Assembly: GCA_030435675.1 (NCBI GenBank) | Contig: CM059621.1 | Location: 10,106,001 to 10,170,000, forward strand | Direction: 5' to 3' | Source of the DNA: Steinernema hermaphroditum | Lineage: Eukaryota > Nematoda > Chromadorea > Rhabditida > Steinernematidae | Length of the DNA: 64,000 bases | Part shown: piece after piece, positions 44,954 to 57,300 of the stretch | Numbering within the stretch: the stretch's first letter is position 1 | Layout of the letters: every line of letters begins with the position of its first letter | Position numbers and translations under genes: made by a program | The notes under the pieces: generated by a model | Seen by the model: only the letters and a program-made list of their open reading frames with translations | Told to the model about the DNA's origin: nothing | The model's database searches: none

Positions 44954-47144
44954 ATGGACTTCAACTTCAAGAAGCTGGCCAACGACGCCACGGGCTTCTT
45001 CAACCGGGCCAAGCAGGTACTCTTGCTCTTTCGCTTCGGGACCCGACCCCTTTCAGTACACCGAGGAAACCTTCCTGAAGGCGGAGCGGACGGAGCTCGA
45101 CGCCAACTTCGAGAATCTCCTGCAGCGCGCCGACAAGACGGAGGAACACACGAAGAGACTCCTCTCGGCCCTCGAGAGCTACCTCCAGCCGAATCCCAGT
45201 GAGTCTCAGCCACCGTCTGTTGTATTTGACCCCTCCGCTGCTAATTGGCGCTTGTTAGGAGGGGGAAGCGGCGCGGAGAAGACAATCGCCGCGGCGAGAA
45301 TGGACGCCCCGGGGGAAATTGATTTTGAATTCCTACGGAAAGCGGCCCTTCGAGAGGCTTTTGGCCCTTCTTGGGTAGGCGAAGATGATGGATCGGGAGA
45401 GGGGCAATGAGTGAGGAGTGGAGGCGCACCTTCCAGGGCCCCTGGGAGACTTCCCTGAACGATTCTGAGTTCCGCCTTCAGCGGTACGCATGGAGGAAGT
45501 GTTCTACGAGAAGCTGGAGCTGAAGAAGGAGGGCGGCCGGGTGAGCAACCTGGAGCACCTCGGCCAGGCGATGACCGACGCCGGTAACGAGTTTGGCTCG
45601 GGCACTCCCTACGGTAACAGAGGCCCGGAGGGAGGATTCTACGGACCCCGTTTCAGGCAACGCGCTGCTGAAGGTGGCGAACGCCGAGTTCAAGTTAGGG
45701 ACGAGCGAGCGCGAATTCATCAACGCGTCGGCGGCCTCCACGCTGCTCCCGATCCGCCGATTCCTCGAAGGCGACATGAAGACGATCCAGAAGGAGCGGA
45801 AGATCCTCAGCTCGAAGCGCCTCGACCTCGACGCAGCGAAGAATCGCCTCAAGAAGGCGAAGACGCTCGAGACCCAAGCCAGTGTGAGTTCCTGCCCCCG
45901 CGCTACCGTAACCCCGAAACTAATGGTCCCGTTTCAGTCCCATGCTAACATCGGTCTTACGATCGAACAGGTATCGTAGTCGTTGTCAGTGTTCGTGGTC
46001 CTCCTCGGTGTTCTCTGCGTCCGCACCCCTAAAACGTCCTCTTTCAGGCCGAAGCGGACCTCCGCGTGACGCAGACGGAGTTCGACAAGCAGGTCGAGAT
46101 CACCAAGCTCCTCCTCGAAGGCATCCAGACGGCCCACGTAAGCCCCCTCTGCCCCTACGTCCCCTAACCCCTCTTCAGAACAACCAGATGAAATGTCTCC
46201 GCGACTTCGTCGAGGCTCAGATGAGCTTCTTCGCCATGGCCCACCAGCACATGGCCGATTTGCAGCGGGAGTTGGCGGGGTGAGTCCTCCGTGGATACGG
46301 TAGTCGTAGGTGTGTGGTTGTCCTTTCAGGGACTCGTTGTAACTCTGTCTTGTGGTGGTCTCTCTCCCTCCAGAGGACGCCTCCCGTGCCATCAACTCCA
46401 CCGCCACACACGTCGTTCCGGTCTTCTGTATAGTAACTTATTGTCCTCTATTTTCGGCGCGTCGAATCTCAGAATAAATCACTTCTTCAGCTTCGGAGAG
46501 AGCTGCTTCGTGTCGGGAGCCCTGACACTTCCGCGCCCCAAGAAGGAGCCGTTTTCGCCGCGAAACGGAACCGCCTCAGAGCAGAGCGATTCGGCTGGGT
46601 CGCAGAGAATCGCGCTAGAAGACACCGGCACCAAGCAGGCACGCGCCATTCTCGACTACGAGCCCATCTCGCTTCAGGAGCTCGCCATCAAACAGAACGA
46701 TGTGGGTGACCGTTCTGAAGGGGCTGGGGTTACGGTAATCGGAGTCAGAAGCGAAGTCATTGGTGCGATAATGGACGTGCTTGTTAGGGGACCTGGGGAC
46801 CCTTACCTTTCTGTTCAGAAGCCAAATATTGTACAGTGGAGACCATTTCTTAACTTAATCCTTTGGTACAGGCACGAAGTTCTACTTGTTTTCCTTCCCC
46901 AAATGAGCTCCTCAAACAGAACAGAAAGCAGTTTGTTTCCGTGAAATACCGTATCGGGAAACGATTACTTCTGACTCAGACTACCGTAAACCGAATTTGT
47001 TTACGTCTTGTTCGCCTGGACAGGTTGCCGACTTTTCAGGTTCTAATTGTCTACCGATTGCCGGGATTAGACGCCGATTTCGTGATGGCAGAGAAGGACG
47101 GTCGGCGAGGACGCGTACCCCTCTCCTACCTGGAGCTCATCTGA
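44954..47144 (+). CDS. Endophilin B (SH3GLB-type): N-BAR and SH3 domains
   Basis: Exons 44954-45016, 45057-45198, 45482-45613, 45657-45883, 45938-45970, 46048-46137 and 46179-46279 build the N-BAR domain. It starts MDFNFKKLANDATGFFNRA (amphipathic helix 0), then TELDANFENLL, LGQAMTDAGNEFGSGTPYG, RRFLEGDMKTIQKERKIL, LDLDAAKNRLKKAK and DFVEAQMSFFAMAHQH. This is endophilin B rather than A (EGDMKTI, LDAAKNRLKKAK). A 33-nt cassette-like exon (SHANIGLTIEQ) sits in helix 2. A Pro-rich linker with uncertain splicing at 46320-46480 leads to the SH3: RAILDYEPISLQELAIKQND, spliced to VLIVYRLPGLDADFVMAEKD, ending PLSYLELI-stop. The protein bends membranes of Golgi, mitochondria and autophagosomes. A cysteine-rich gene follows 262 nt downstream, possibly co-transcribed. 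Confidence 0.94.
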
Positions 47145-47406
47145 GCACGAAAGAGGAAGTAGAGGCGCCTAGTGACACCCCGAGTAGACCCTCTGTTTAT
47201 CGATAATAAAACGGCAGAGTAGAGGTGGCGACAAGGCCAAACAGTCCACAAAGAGACGGTAATGGGGGAAACAAAGTCCGGAGGTCAAAAGGATTAGGGG
47301 AGCACTCCCTCCGGGAGCCTCAAGGACGACTCCGCGGACAGGTGGGCGCCGCCTCTTCGTGACTCCCTCGCGCGGATCGTGACTCTTTAGGAGAAGAGAG
47401 TTCGCC

Positions 47407-48876
47407 ATGCATCGCCTCCTTCTACTTCCTCTCCTCCTCCTGCAGGTACGTTCCCTTCTCGTGATGGGACCATGTCCTCCTAGGCCTGCAGCCTCGGGGT
47501 CTCTGGCCAGGCGGCCTGCGCCGATCAGCTCCAGCGCTGCGGAGTCGCCATCGAAGACTTCGAGCGCCAGATCCAGGAGATGAAGAGCGCCGCCTTCAAG
47601 AACTGTTTCACAAAGCCCGAGTAAGTTCGTCTGGCTCCCTGTCCGGCTACCGTATCCCCTAGGTGTCTAAAGGAGAAGATGGTCTTCGACGAGTGCTACG
47701 CCAAGAGCGTCCGCGCCGTCCGAGCGCCTTTCAACGACGATTACTCCTGTAGGCGAAGCCACCGTAACCCGGCTACAGTAACATTTTAGCCCTTGCCAAC
47801 GACGGATTCTTCGACTCGGCCGAGCGCTACCGTAATCACCTGGAGCAGTGCTTCGCGGGGCTTCCTTCGCGCGCCTCCTTCGACTTTAACTCCTATCCTC
47901 TGGACGGTGGGCGCCGGGGTTACGGTATCTGAGACCAGTGGTCTTGCAGAAGACGCGATCTACGCGCGCGCCGTTTTCGGGACGAAGTTCGCCGATCGAC
48001 TCTGGGGCCTTCCGGAGCCGGGCTTCGGGAAGCCGTCGCTGGACTCGGAGGGCGCCTGCCTAATTAGAGCCTACAGTAGCCGCGTGTGGGGCGCCGGCAT
48101 CGGGCGGATGCGCGACGCGGCCCTCAGCGAGTCCCGCGACGAAAGTTGCCATTTCTCCACCGAGGAGACGAGCTGCTTCCAGCGCTTCCTCGATCACGAC
48201 CACAACTTCCAAGAACTGCTCAGAAGCCGCAACCGCGCCCTCCGGAACTGCGTCCAGAGGTGAGCCAGCCTGCGCCGGTCCTGCCACGACTCCTTTTCAG
48301 CGTGCGCCTGCAGGGCCAATGTCGAGGCGGGGACCAGTTCCGTTCGTGTGTGTGTAATGCCCGCGAGGAACTCGAGAATCGCCTCCAGGCGTCGCTTCTC
48401 GACTGCACCCGCAAGGCCGACGTCGGACAAGTCTACAAGGTGCTCATTGAGGGGGGACAGAGGACCTTCGGCAGCGCCAAAAAAGGTACGATACCTCCTG
48501 GGGAGTCCAGTCCTTTTGCGCTACAGTACACCCGAGCTCATCGGAGACACTTCGAGGCGCCACCCGGGCGCCCCTCCAGAAGCCACAGCATACGCCTCCG
48601 GCCGCTCCGACGGCTATCAGTCGGGGCGTGCTCCTCCACGGCCAGTGCCTCTGCGCCTGCCAGCAGAATTCGCTCCAGAATCCGCCCCAGAGCCCCGTCT
48701 TCCCCGCCGGACGCCCCTACATGGAGGAGGTGCTCCCGCTGGAGCCCTCGTGGGCTCCCCACTGGTATCGACAGCCCGGATGGTACACGCCTGAGCAAAC
48801 AGGGTCCTTCTACGTGCCCATGCAGAAGCGCCACGCGCCGCCCAAGGAGGCGGCGGCGCCCGAGTCCACAGAGTGA
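47407..48876 (+). CDS. Secreted cysteine-rich protein, nematode-type, function unknown
   Basis: Seven exons, 47407-47445, 47484-47620, 47663-47748, 47790-47906, 47950-48259, 48301-48485 and 48527-48876, close to 407 aa. Residues 1-20 form a signal peptide (MHRLLLLPLLLLQACSLG). The body is helical with regularly spaced cysteines (CADQLQRCG, KNCFTKPECLKEKM, CHFSTEETSCFQRF, LRNCVQSVRLQGQC, FRSCVCNAREELENRL). It then has a low-complexity Pro/Gln linker with CLCACQQN and a Tyr/Trp/Pro-rich end. The pattern suggests pairs of helices tied by disulfides, as in several uncharacterised nematode secreted families. I do not recognise a named domain. A CTTTAG acceptor lies 16 nt before the ATG, and a polyadenylation signal lies just after the stop. 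Confidence 0.85.
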
Positions 48877-48889
48877 ATCGCCGCTTTTC

Positions 48890-48895
48890 AATAAA
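48890..48895 (+). terminator. Polyadenylation signal AATAAA
   Basis: A canonical AATAAA 14 nt after the stop codon of the cysteine-rich secreted protein gene. Confidence 0.7.
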
Positions 48896-51372
48896 CGTTT
48901 CTTCTCGAAGCATCTTCTTCTCCCTGCGCATCCATCATTCCCGCCGCGATCCGTCAAAAAAGACGTCTCCCGGAGTCTCGACGCCCCGAAGTGCGATTCC
49001 AGAGGATAAACCCACGCGTCCTCGGGGAGTCGGGTCTTCTCCTCAGTTCGAACGTGTGCTGGAAAGGTCGCCTTCTTGACGGTGGTCTTGGCAAGGAGGA
49101 CATTGCAGATCTTTCTCCAGGTTCTGCTGGTTCTTTCGCAGAGGAATGCACTCTCGGTGCATCCCTCCACAGCAAGTAGTGTCCTCTCAGCGTCCAGGCG
49201 TGCACGCGTCACTTCCAGTGCCAGTCTGACGTCGAAACTTCGTTTAGATTCGAGCAAAGATATCGATATAGCCACGACTATGTTCATATAAGATCCGTAT
49301 GGACCTCCAGAGGCGAAGTCGCCCTCGTTCTTCTTCCAGTTGGGACCCTTCGTATGCAACTGCTCTTATGAGTCAGGAGGATCAATTCTCATATCCAGCC
49401 TAAATAAGAGGTGTTCTTTCTGCCTCTTTTGAGATCGATCACTCTCCATTCCTGGTGTCGGTAATCCTCAGAGATCGTTCATTCTTCGATCCCTCTCTGG
49501 TCGGTAAACAGAGACCTCCAGAAGCCCCAGAAGCACAGCCCTTCGATGCCACATAGGACGAATTGCTCTCGATGCCCGCCCCGACCCCTGGGGACCGCGG
49601 ACTTCTTCGTCCTTCGAAGTTGCTTGCACTCGCGCTTCTTTGTGGCGCCGCGTTTATCTCTCTTCGGTCGATTCTGGCCGAACGTTTTTTAATTAATTTT
49701 GGCGCGCGAGGACCATTAATCGCGCGAAAAGTCATTCGGCGTGCGCCGTCGCGGCCCTAATTAATAATTGGCACTCGTCGGGCCCAATTTCCGCCCCCGG
49801 CGCTCTCCCTCCCCCTCCTCTCCAGGATAATCGCGTTTGGCGTCCCAGCAGTGCTCGACCTCTTCGTGTCGGGACCCGACCCCAAAGGGCACGGCTCACC
49901 CGATCGATGTCCCAAGCACGTCTAATCGAATCGGCGGCGCCGGCTTCTTCTCTTCGGGCGCCCGAGTTGCGAAATGTACGAATTGTGTTCTCTTTAACCC
50001 CTTTTAAGCTATCGCTGCGTGTGGCCCTGACCGGCCTTCTGCGCCGAAATGATTAATGTCGGAGCGCAGACCTGCGAGGGGCGTGCCGCGGCTTCTGTCC
50101 GATGCATTCCGAGTTAATTACGCGTCGTCCTTAAGGCTGCGCGGCCGTCCCGATGCGCCCGGGCCTCGGCCTCCTTAACGTTTTTCGGAATCCGCGGAGT
50201 AATTACACTCCGAAGAGACGTAGCGCGTCGATAATTGGCTCCTCGGCCGAGGAGAATCCGAACGTGTCTTCTGGCGCGCCCCTCGGCGGCTTCTTCCCTA
50301 ATCGGCCGAAGGCACGCGCGGCCGAGGCGTAAATTAAAAATGAATGAATGTTTTCGGACTTCGGCCCGCAGGGAAATTACAATTCTGTTTTCGGTGCTAC
50401 AGTCGTAAAGCAGAGGGGGTCGGGGTGTTTTCGATCTCGATGACCGCCGCAATTAGAACACGCCGAGCAGATTCCGATTGAGGCGCGATTCCGGCCGGTC
50501 ACTCCCCGAAGTCGCCAATAATTGGAGAACTTGTTTTGCCGGAGGCGCCGCGCGACTCCTCCGCCGCCTCCGCCGATGTCCCTTCCAGAGCCCTCTGTTT
50601 ACACGCCTGATACGCCTGTTCCTCGCTTATCATCCGGCGGTCAAGAGTCCCTCCGTCGTCGTGACCTCGGCGACCGCTTTTTGTGTGGCAACGGCGACGG
50701 AAACGCTCTCCGAGGCGACGTTATTCGATATACCCTCTGCTTCGAGCGCTTTTCGCCTCTAAATTTAGACCTCGGCGCTGCGTTCGTTGCAGTGTCAAGT
50801 GGAGTACACCCCTGACTCCTCCCTCGCCAAAATTGCAGATATCCGCTTTGCTCGGCGTCTCCATTAACCGCCTCCATTTCCTTTTTCGGCGGATTTGGTC
50901 CATAATTCCGCCGAATTCCGTGCATCGATTATCGTGCGCCTCGGTGGGTCGTCGTGGCCCCTTTAATCCTCGTGTTGTCGCGGCCGCTATATAAAAACAA
51001 TCCTCCCGATTGGGACGCTCGCGCGCCTCCCGGCCTGACAGCGACACCCGACGCCGAAAACTGGCTGTCCACCACACTCGGGCCAACCCATTCTGCGAGT
51101 TCTGTGTGCTCGCTGAGGGTTACCGTAACATCAAAACGATCGGACCCAGCTCTGAATCACCGAATCCTCTCAGGACCCGTATCGTGAAAGTAAACAAAAG
51201 GCGTCCCCTTGTCTTCCAGACTCTGTCTAAACCAATTTTGCCTAGACTAATGTATATAATCGCGGCCGCTTGCATTAAGCGATTCCCGATGAAGAGTTTT
51301 AGAATTCCCGTCGAGACCAGAATCGTGGCAGGAAGCAGCAGCTGCGCAAACCCGTTCTTCGACGGCGGCATC
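48896..51372. other. Intergenic region upstream of the MCF2L-like gene
   Basis: 2.5 kb without a supported exon. ORFs at 48.5-49.4 kb on the minus strand (273 aa) and 48.1-49.0 kb on + are shadows of the preceding gene. From about 49.6 kb the sequence is rich in TTAATTAA-like words embedded in GC-rich blocks, with no clear repeat. Confidence 0.45.
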
Positions 51373-54300
51373 ATGGCGGACGCTGTCGGAACGTCGGAGG
51401 CGCCACCGAATCCGCCGAAGTCGTTGTGGGACTCAGGCCTCGGCCGTTCCCTGCAGCCGTCGTGCTACGGTAGCCTGGTGGCGTCGACCTCGTCCTGCTC
51501 CTCGGCCTTCGAGTGGGTCCCTCGGCCTCCCCGAGGCTCCTGACGCGTCCTTTCAGGTTCTCACAACGAATGCAGAAGTCGGAGAGCGGCTGCGGATTCG
51601 CCGAGGCGCCGAAGTTCCAGTACGACGTCGCCGACGACCTCCGCTCCCTCAAGGAGCGCCTCCGCTGCGCCGCGCTCTTCGACTCTACCGTATCCGCGGC
51701 GGCGTCGGAGATGCAGTCGGTGCTGGAGCGGAGCGCGAACGCGAACTACGGTACCGGGTGGATGCTGGCGGAGGAGATGTCCGAAGCCAGCTCGGACGAC
51801 GACAGTTGGGGTGAGTGTCGTCATGGGCACGGCTAGGCGGGGCGCGCAAGGGACAACAACGGGAGAGTGACCGCGAGTGGCCAGCGCCGCGACAGTCGCT
51901 TAGGCTTGCACGCGACCAGTCGATCGCGCGGTAATGACGCTTCGCGACGGGACGCCCGACGACGGCGTCGAAGGTAACCCGAAGCCCTGGGGTCCGGAGA
52001 CCTCTGGTGACCTTCTGCTTTCAGATGGCTACATGGAGGTTGGCGACAAGAGGCTCAAGGTGCGCGAGATGGCCGACGTCCTCGCCTCGCGGTTTGCCTT
52101 CATCTCCGGTGAGTCCCCGATCCCCCAGTGCACCCCGGCACGTCCACCCCCTCCCCGGGCCACAGTCATCGAGAGGGATCCCCATTAAAAGTAAATCGTC
52201 GCGTGTGGCCCTCTTCTCACGCGTGCCCTCCTAAACAAACGGAACGCCTTCCCGCACCTGCGGCCCCAGAATCCCTGAGAAGCCCCCGACCCCCTTATCA
52301 CTAGCCGTAAACAACGCTCTCGGTAAACAACCCTCGGTATAGGTAAATAGAGGCCCTCAGTGACCGTCCCGGAAGCTCTGATGCTAGAGGTCGGCTTCCT
52401 CTGCCTCGTCCTATTCCCCCCACGGTTCCTTTCGGCGATCACCGAAGGTGCCTTCTACGATCTGGCCCTAACAAATCGCCCATTCAGGCCTGCGCACCCA
52501 CGAGGGCTACTCTATCGTCACCTTCCCCGACAGCCACTGCCAGGTCTCCTTCGACGACTACCACCTCCTCATCACCTACCTCCTCAAAGTGCCACCGTGA
52601 GTCCCGCTACTACCGTACCCCAGAATCCTGTCGCCATTTCAGGCTGGAAGAGACCCACAAGGGCTACGTGCTGATAATCGATCGTCGAATGGACAAGTGG
52701 TCGTCTGTGAGGACGCTCTTCCAGTTCATAACGGTCAGCATTGCGCATGCATAACGCCCCGGTCCCGACGCGCTATCGCGGCGCGCATCTCCAAAGGCGC
52801 ACCTTCAGTTGTGAGTAATCGGGCCTCAGGCGTGCACCCATGGCCCAATCCGTTGGGCAAACAGCGCCGCGTGCCGGGACCCATCAGATGCGGGAGTCCT
52901 CAGCCGTGTGCTTCATAATGGGATTATCCGCGCCGGAGCCCCAGGTGCGCTCTCTTTCCTCCATTCAGGAGGTTTCCCTTCAGGACCGGCCTCCAGGCTG
53001 CCTTTCCCTAATGGCGCCTCCCGGGTCACTGCCTGAAACGGTCTAGTCCTCGAGAAATGTGTTAATGACTCCCTCACGCGGCGCCTCTTTCAGAGTTTCT
53101 TTCCCGACCCCCTCCGCGTCGTCTTTCTCCTCAAACCCGAAGGCGTCCTCCAGAGGGCCCTCGAGGTCGGCTACCGTAGCTTCGTCGACAACTTCAAGTA
53201 CAAGGTGGGTCACTGTAGAAGGGTGTTAGGCCATACAGAACTTCCCAAATCCCGGAGGACGTCTTCGAGGACGCCAAATTCGATTTGCTCTGCAGAAGAA
53301 TCCCTAAAGATGCAGGAAATTCAGAGACACAGAATCGACTCTGTGTGGTGACTACACTATGCCCAAAAAGCGGATAGGAAGACCTCCACATTTTCCGATC
53401 GAATTTCATTTTATCGCGAAAGAGGCGCAGTTTTGGAGGCGAAAAGCGGATCCGAGCGGATAGGCGTGCACTCGGAGTAACCGGCGGGGCCGGTTTCGGG
53501 CGCGGCGCCGATCGATCGCCGATTTCGCCCCAAATTCGGCGACGTTCGCGCCCCCTGTCGGCCTCCGGGGCGCACTCACTCAATTACGCAAGAACAACAA
53601 ACCTTTTTGTGGCGACAACTGTTTGCGGCGGCGCAAAACAGAGTCGGGGCGTCGGGGGCGAAGGTCAGCCTTTTCTAATTGCAGGTGATCGTCTGTCAGA
53701 ACTCTCTGGAGCTCCGCCATTTCGTCGCCGCCGATCGCCTCACGATGGACGTCGGCGGACTTCTCAAGTACAACCACCTCGAGTGGGTGCAGCACCGCAT
53801 GGTGAGTCCGCAGATTCCGCGGCCACTGAGGCAAAAGCGCCCTGGCGGCCCCACTTATCCATTTCACGCCTTCTCTATACACGCCTGGCGCCTTCAGGAC
53901 ATCGAGCGGATGAAGAGCTCGGCGGCGGTGATCGCCGAGAGTCTCTCCGAGTTCGGTCGCTGCCTCAAGGAGACGGAGCTTCCCAACGACGTCGAGACCA
54001 CCGAACGCATCCTCGAGGTACAGACAGCCGAGCACGACGCCATCAAGGTGGGTCCCGTCGTCCGGGATACTGTAGGGGACCGGGGTAACAAGAAGTGTCT
54101 GTGTCGACTCCCCGCTGGAAAAGTTTCTTTCTATTCCCATGTTCCGAATGTCTTCGCGATTGCTCTTCGGAGGTGAAACATGACTTCTGACACTTAGGCG
54201 TGCATTCCCGAGCTTGCAAGGTCGCGCGTAACCAAATTGGGTCGAACATCGGCGACTGCCACCACAAAGTCTTCTTCGGGTGGTTCCAGAAGAACTCCCC

Positions 54301-57300
54301 TAGAACGACAGATAAAAAAAAAACACCATTTCATGCTGGGTTCCGAAGGTTCACCTCGTCACCCAAAGACTTTCTATAGGCAACAAACCACAGGATCAAG
54401 ACACCGCTTCTAGGAGACCTTAGGAGTCTTATAGAAATGGAATCGATTATCACCCAAAATATATCTTTCTGAAAACAGTCGATTCGCCAGAAAAGCGGGA
54501 AAATTCCGATCTACACCTGAGTTCCGCAAATATTCGGTATGGAATAGGGATTTCGAAGAAATGCTCAGATCGTCAAATTAAACCCCTGATTTTGGTGTAG
54601 ATCGACCCCATGTTTCATTTTTATTCACCTGTCACACAAGTTTGCTTTCTGAGGACTCATAAGAGCTGAAAATTGGTCAAATTGGGGCTATTTGATAAGG
54701 AAATACTTATGCTCAGCTTCCCATATGATTTTAGCCTTTACCTTACCGTTATGTAAAGGAGATGACTCAGTTCTGAGTCAGTACTTGGTGCTCCCAAAAC
54801 ATCACCGATCGCCTCCTCTCCTTCTGTTTATTTGCATAAAATAATTCGTTCTCGTGCCTACCGGTCGTCCCAAACTTCTCGGGAAGAGAAGAGTTTGTTA
54901 ACCGAACGGACGGCTCCCCCTTCCCACTGCGATAATAAAGTTCTTTGCCGTCTTTCCGGCAGGACCTTCTTCTGGGTGGAAAAGGTCTCATCTAGCAACT
55001 TTTACAGCCCTGTTTTCCCAGAAGGTCACACGTCATCTGGGTACCTGCTTCTGCTTCCCGTGGAACAGAGCCCTCTGGGGCACAAAAAGCGGAGTTGTGA
55101 CGGAGGCTGAGCCGACGATTAGTCCCCGAAGACGCGTCACTTTCGTTCTTTTCGGTGTTTCCTCGCAATTTCGCGCCCTAAGCCTCCTTAATCCCAATTT
55201 TCCTTGGGCCGAGGGTCGTTCCCACCCTCCCCGGCCGGGAACGAGTTCCTGATTGCCCCTGGTTGCAGGAAGACTTTCGGATCTCGATTCGCAAAGGCCT
55301 CTCCCTTCTGCGGCAGGTGCGGCAGTTCGAGACGAAGCCCGAGCACGAGCAGCTCTCTCCGACGCGGCTCCACAACGTCACCGCCATCGAGCGGATGCTC
55401 GTGCAGCTTGAGGACACCGAGCGCTCCTTTGACGTCTTCTGGACGAAGCACCTCCACAAGCTCACGCAGTGCCTCCAGCTGCGCCGCTTCGAGGACTCCT
55501 TCCGCAAGGTTCGTTTGCATAAGCCGCCCCGCCCGCCTAATCGCCTTCTTCGCGCCGGGAGTCCCGTCGAGTGGAACCACTCACGTCCGCGGAAGAGAGT
55601 AATTATCCCCTTCAGCGCCGCTCCCAAAAAGTAGTAATCGGATACTTATTATCCGGCGCCCCTCCCCGGACCCGCCGGCGCCTCCTTTCGCGCCCAACGA
55701 TCCGTTCATCCGATTTGTTTTTCCCTAAGTCGCCCATTGTGTCCGGGCACCCGAGGTTCACTCCGAGTTAATATCTTTCGCCTCCTCGAGTGCTTTCGCC
55801 GCGTTCCCCGTTCGAGGGCCGACATTCCCCGCCAGTTTGTGCTAAGCATTAGGCCGCGTTTCCCGATCCCAGGCACTCCGAGCGTTTCAGTTGCAAACGG
55901 ACTTCACGAGGCACCTCCTCTACCTCGAGGAACACCGCGAAGTGGGCGACGGCGTCGAGCGGGTCGAAGCCCTGACCGAATCCCACCGCGAGTACACCGC
56001 CGCGGCGATGGAGGACGTCGCGTGAGTCCCTCCGTCCAGAAGAAGCCTAGCCAGTCCTTTCAGCGCTGCCCGGGCCCTGAAGGACGCGGGTGACGAACTT
56101 CTCTCGACGAAGGACACCGAGATCGCCGGCTCGCTGGTGCCGAAGTGCTCGGAGCTAGGCCGGATGGCCGACGCCCTGGCCTCGGCCCTCGATCGGAGGG
56201 CCCAGGTGCTCCGTCTCAGCGAGAACATGCACCGCCAGATCGCGGAGGTAGGCGACTGCTGACCCGCCGCCGATGATCGATCGCTCGAGGCGCCGACATC
56301 GATATTCTCACGCCGATCAGAGCGCCCGATATGTCGCCCTTGGGGGCCTGTGGCTCTACTTTGGGCCTTGTTTTCCAGCGGCGCCAAGGGGACATCGTGT
56401 GACTCAAAATCGTTTATTTATTTTCGACCCCCTCAATTAAGAAGGAAAGCGGTCGCCGGCGTCAGAGACGCCTCGGGATATAAAATTTCGCCTTTCACAC
56501 CGAACCAGCCTCAAGGGGACCAGTGGGAAGGCACGTGCGCCTCCAGTAGATGGCTGTCTTCGGCTTCGAGTGTGGGAATCCCCTTCGCCACGATTGTTTG
56601 CACGATTAATTGCGCGAAAAAAAAAACAATCGAAAGACGTCAGCGGCTGCAGCCCCCCGATGCACCTCTGATCCCTCCTCTTTCCAGGCGAATCAATGGT
56701 GCAAACGTGGAGTTGACCTTCTGAGCGCAACGCCCTTCGAGATGAACCAGTCGACTGCCTCCTCGGCCCTCTCCAGGATCGAAGGCTTTATCGCCGACGG
56801 CGACTCCCTCCAGGTGAGCCCTAACCGCGGTCGATAGGAACCGCCTCGGGCGACGTCATCGCCCTCCGCTAATGTGTCATTTTGAATAATCAAACGACGC
56901 GCGACGCGAAAAAGAAACTTTTCTTTATTTTGGTTTCGGCGCCTTTGAGGGAACCGGTTCCGCGGATTCGGATTTCGGACGGCTCGGCCTACGCAGAGCC
57001 GGGGCCGAGGGCCTCAGAAGACCTCTAGAAGCCGACAAGGGCCTCCGAACAAAAGATCGATTGTGTCGACGACACTTCTTGAACAATTGTGTTAGCGCAG
57101 AAGAAGACTCTGCTTTCAGCTTGACGCCCTCAAGGGGAAGTCGGACGCGAACAATCTCATTCTGCTCACCACCACCGAGACGTCGACCCTTCTGGCGCAA
57201 GTGGCGGAGCGCATCGACGACATCCGCCGGATGAGCGCCGCCCGGAGAGACGCCCTCCAGAAGTTCGCCTTGCAGGAGAAGGAGAAGCCCGTGCAGGTGG

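Noticed and set aside
48086..49009. 307-codon plus-strand ORF
   Set aside because: A shadow frame of the cysteine-rich secreted protein gene, Arg/Pro-rich, running past its stop. The phased seven-exon model explains the region.
48538..49359. 273-codon minus-strand ORF
   Set aside because: Antisense to the last exon of the cysteine-rich gene and its 3' flank. No motif, no splice-site support, composition expected from GC-rich antisense.
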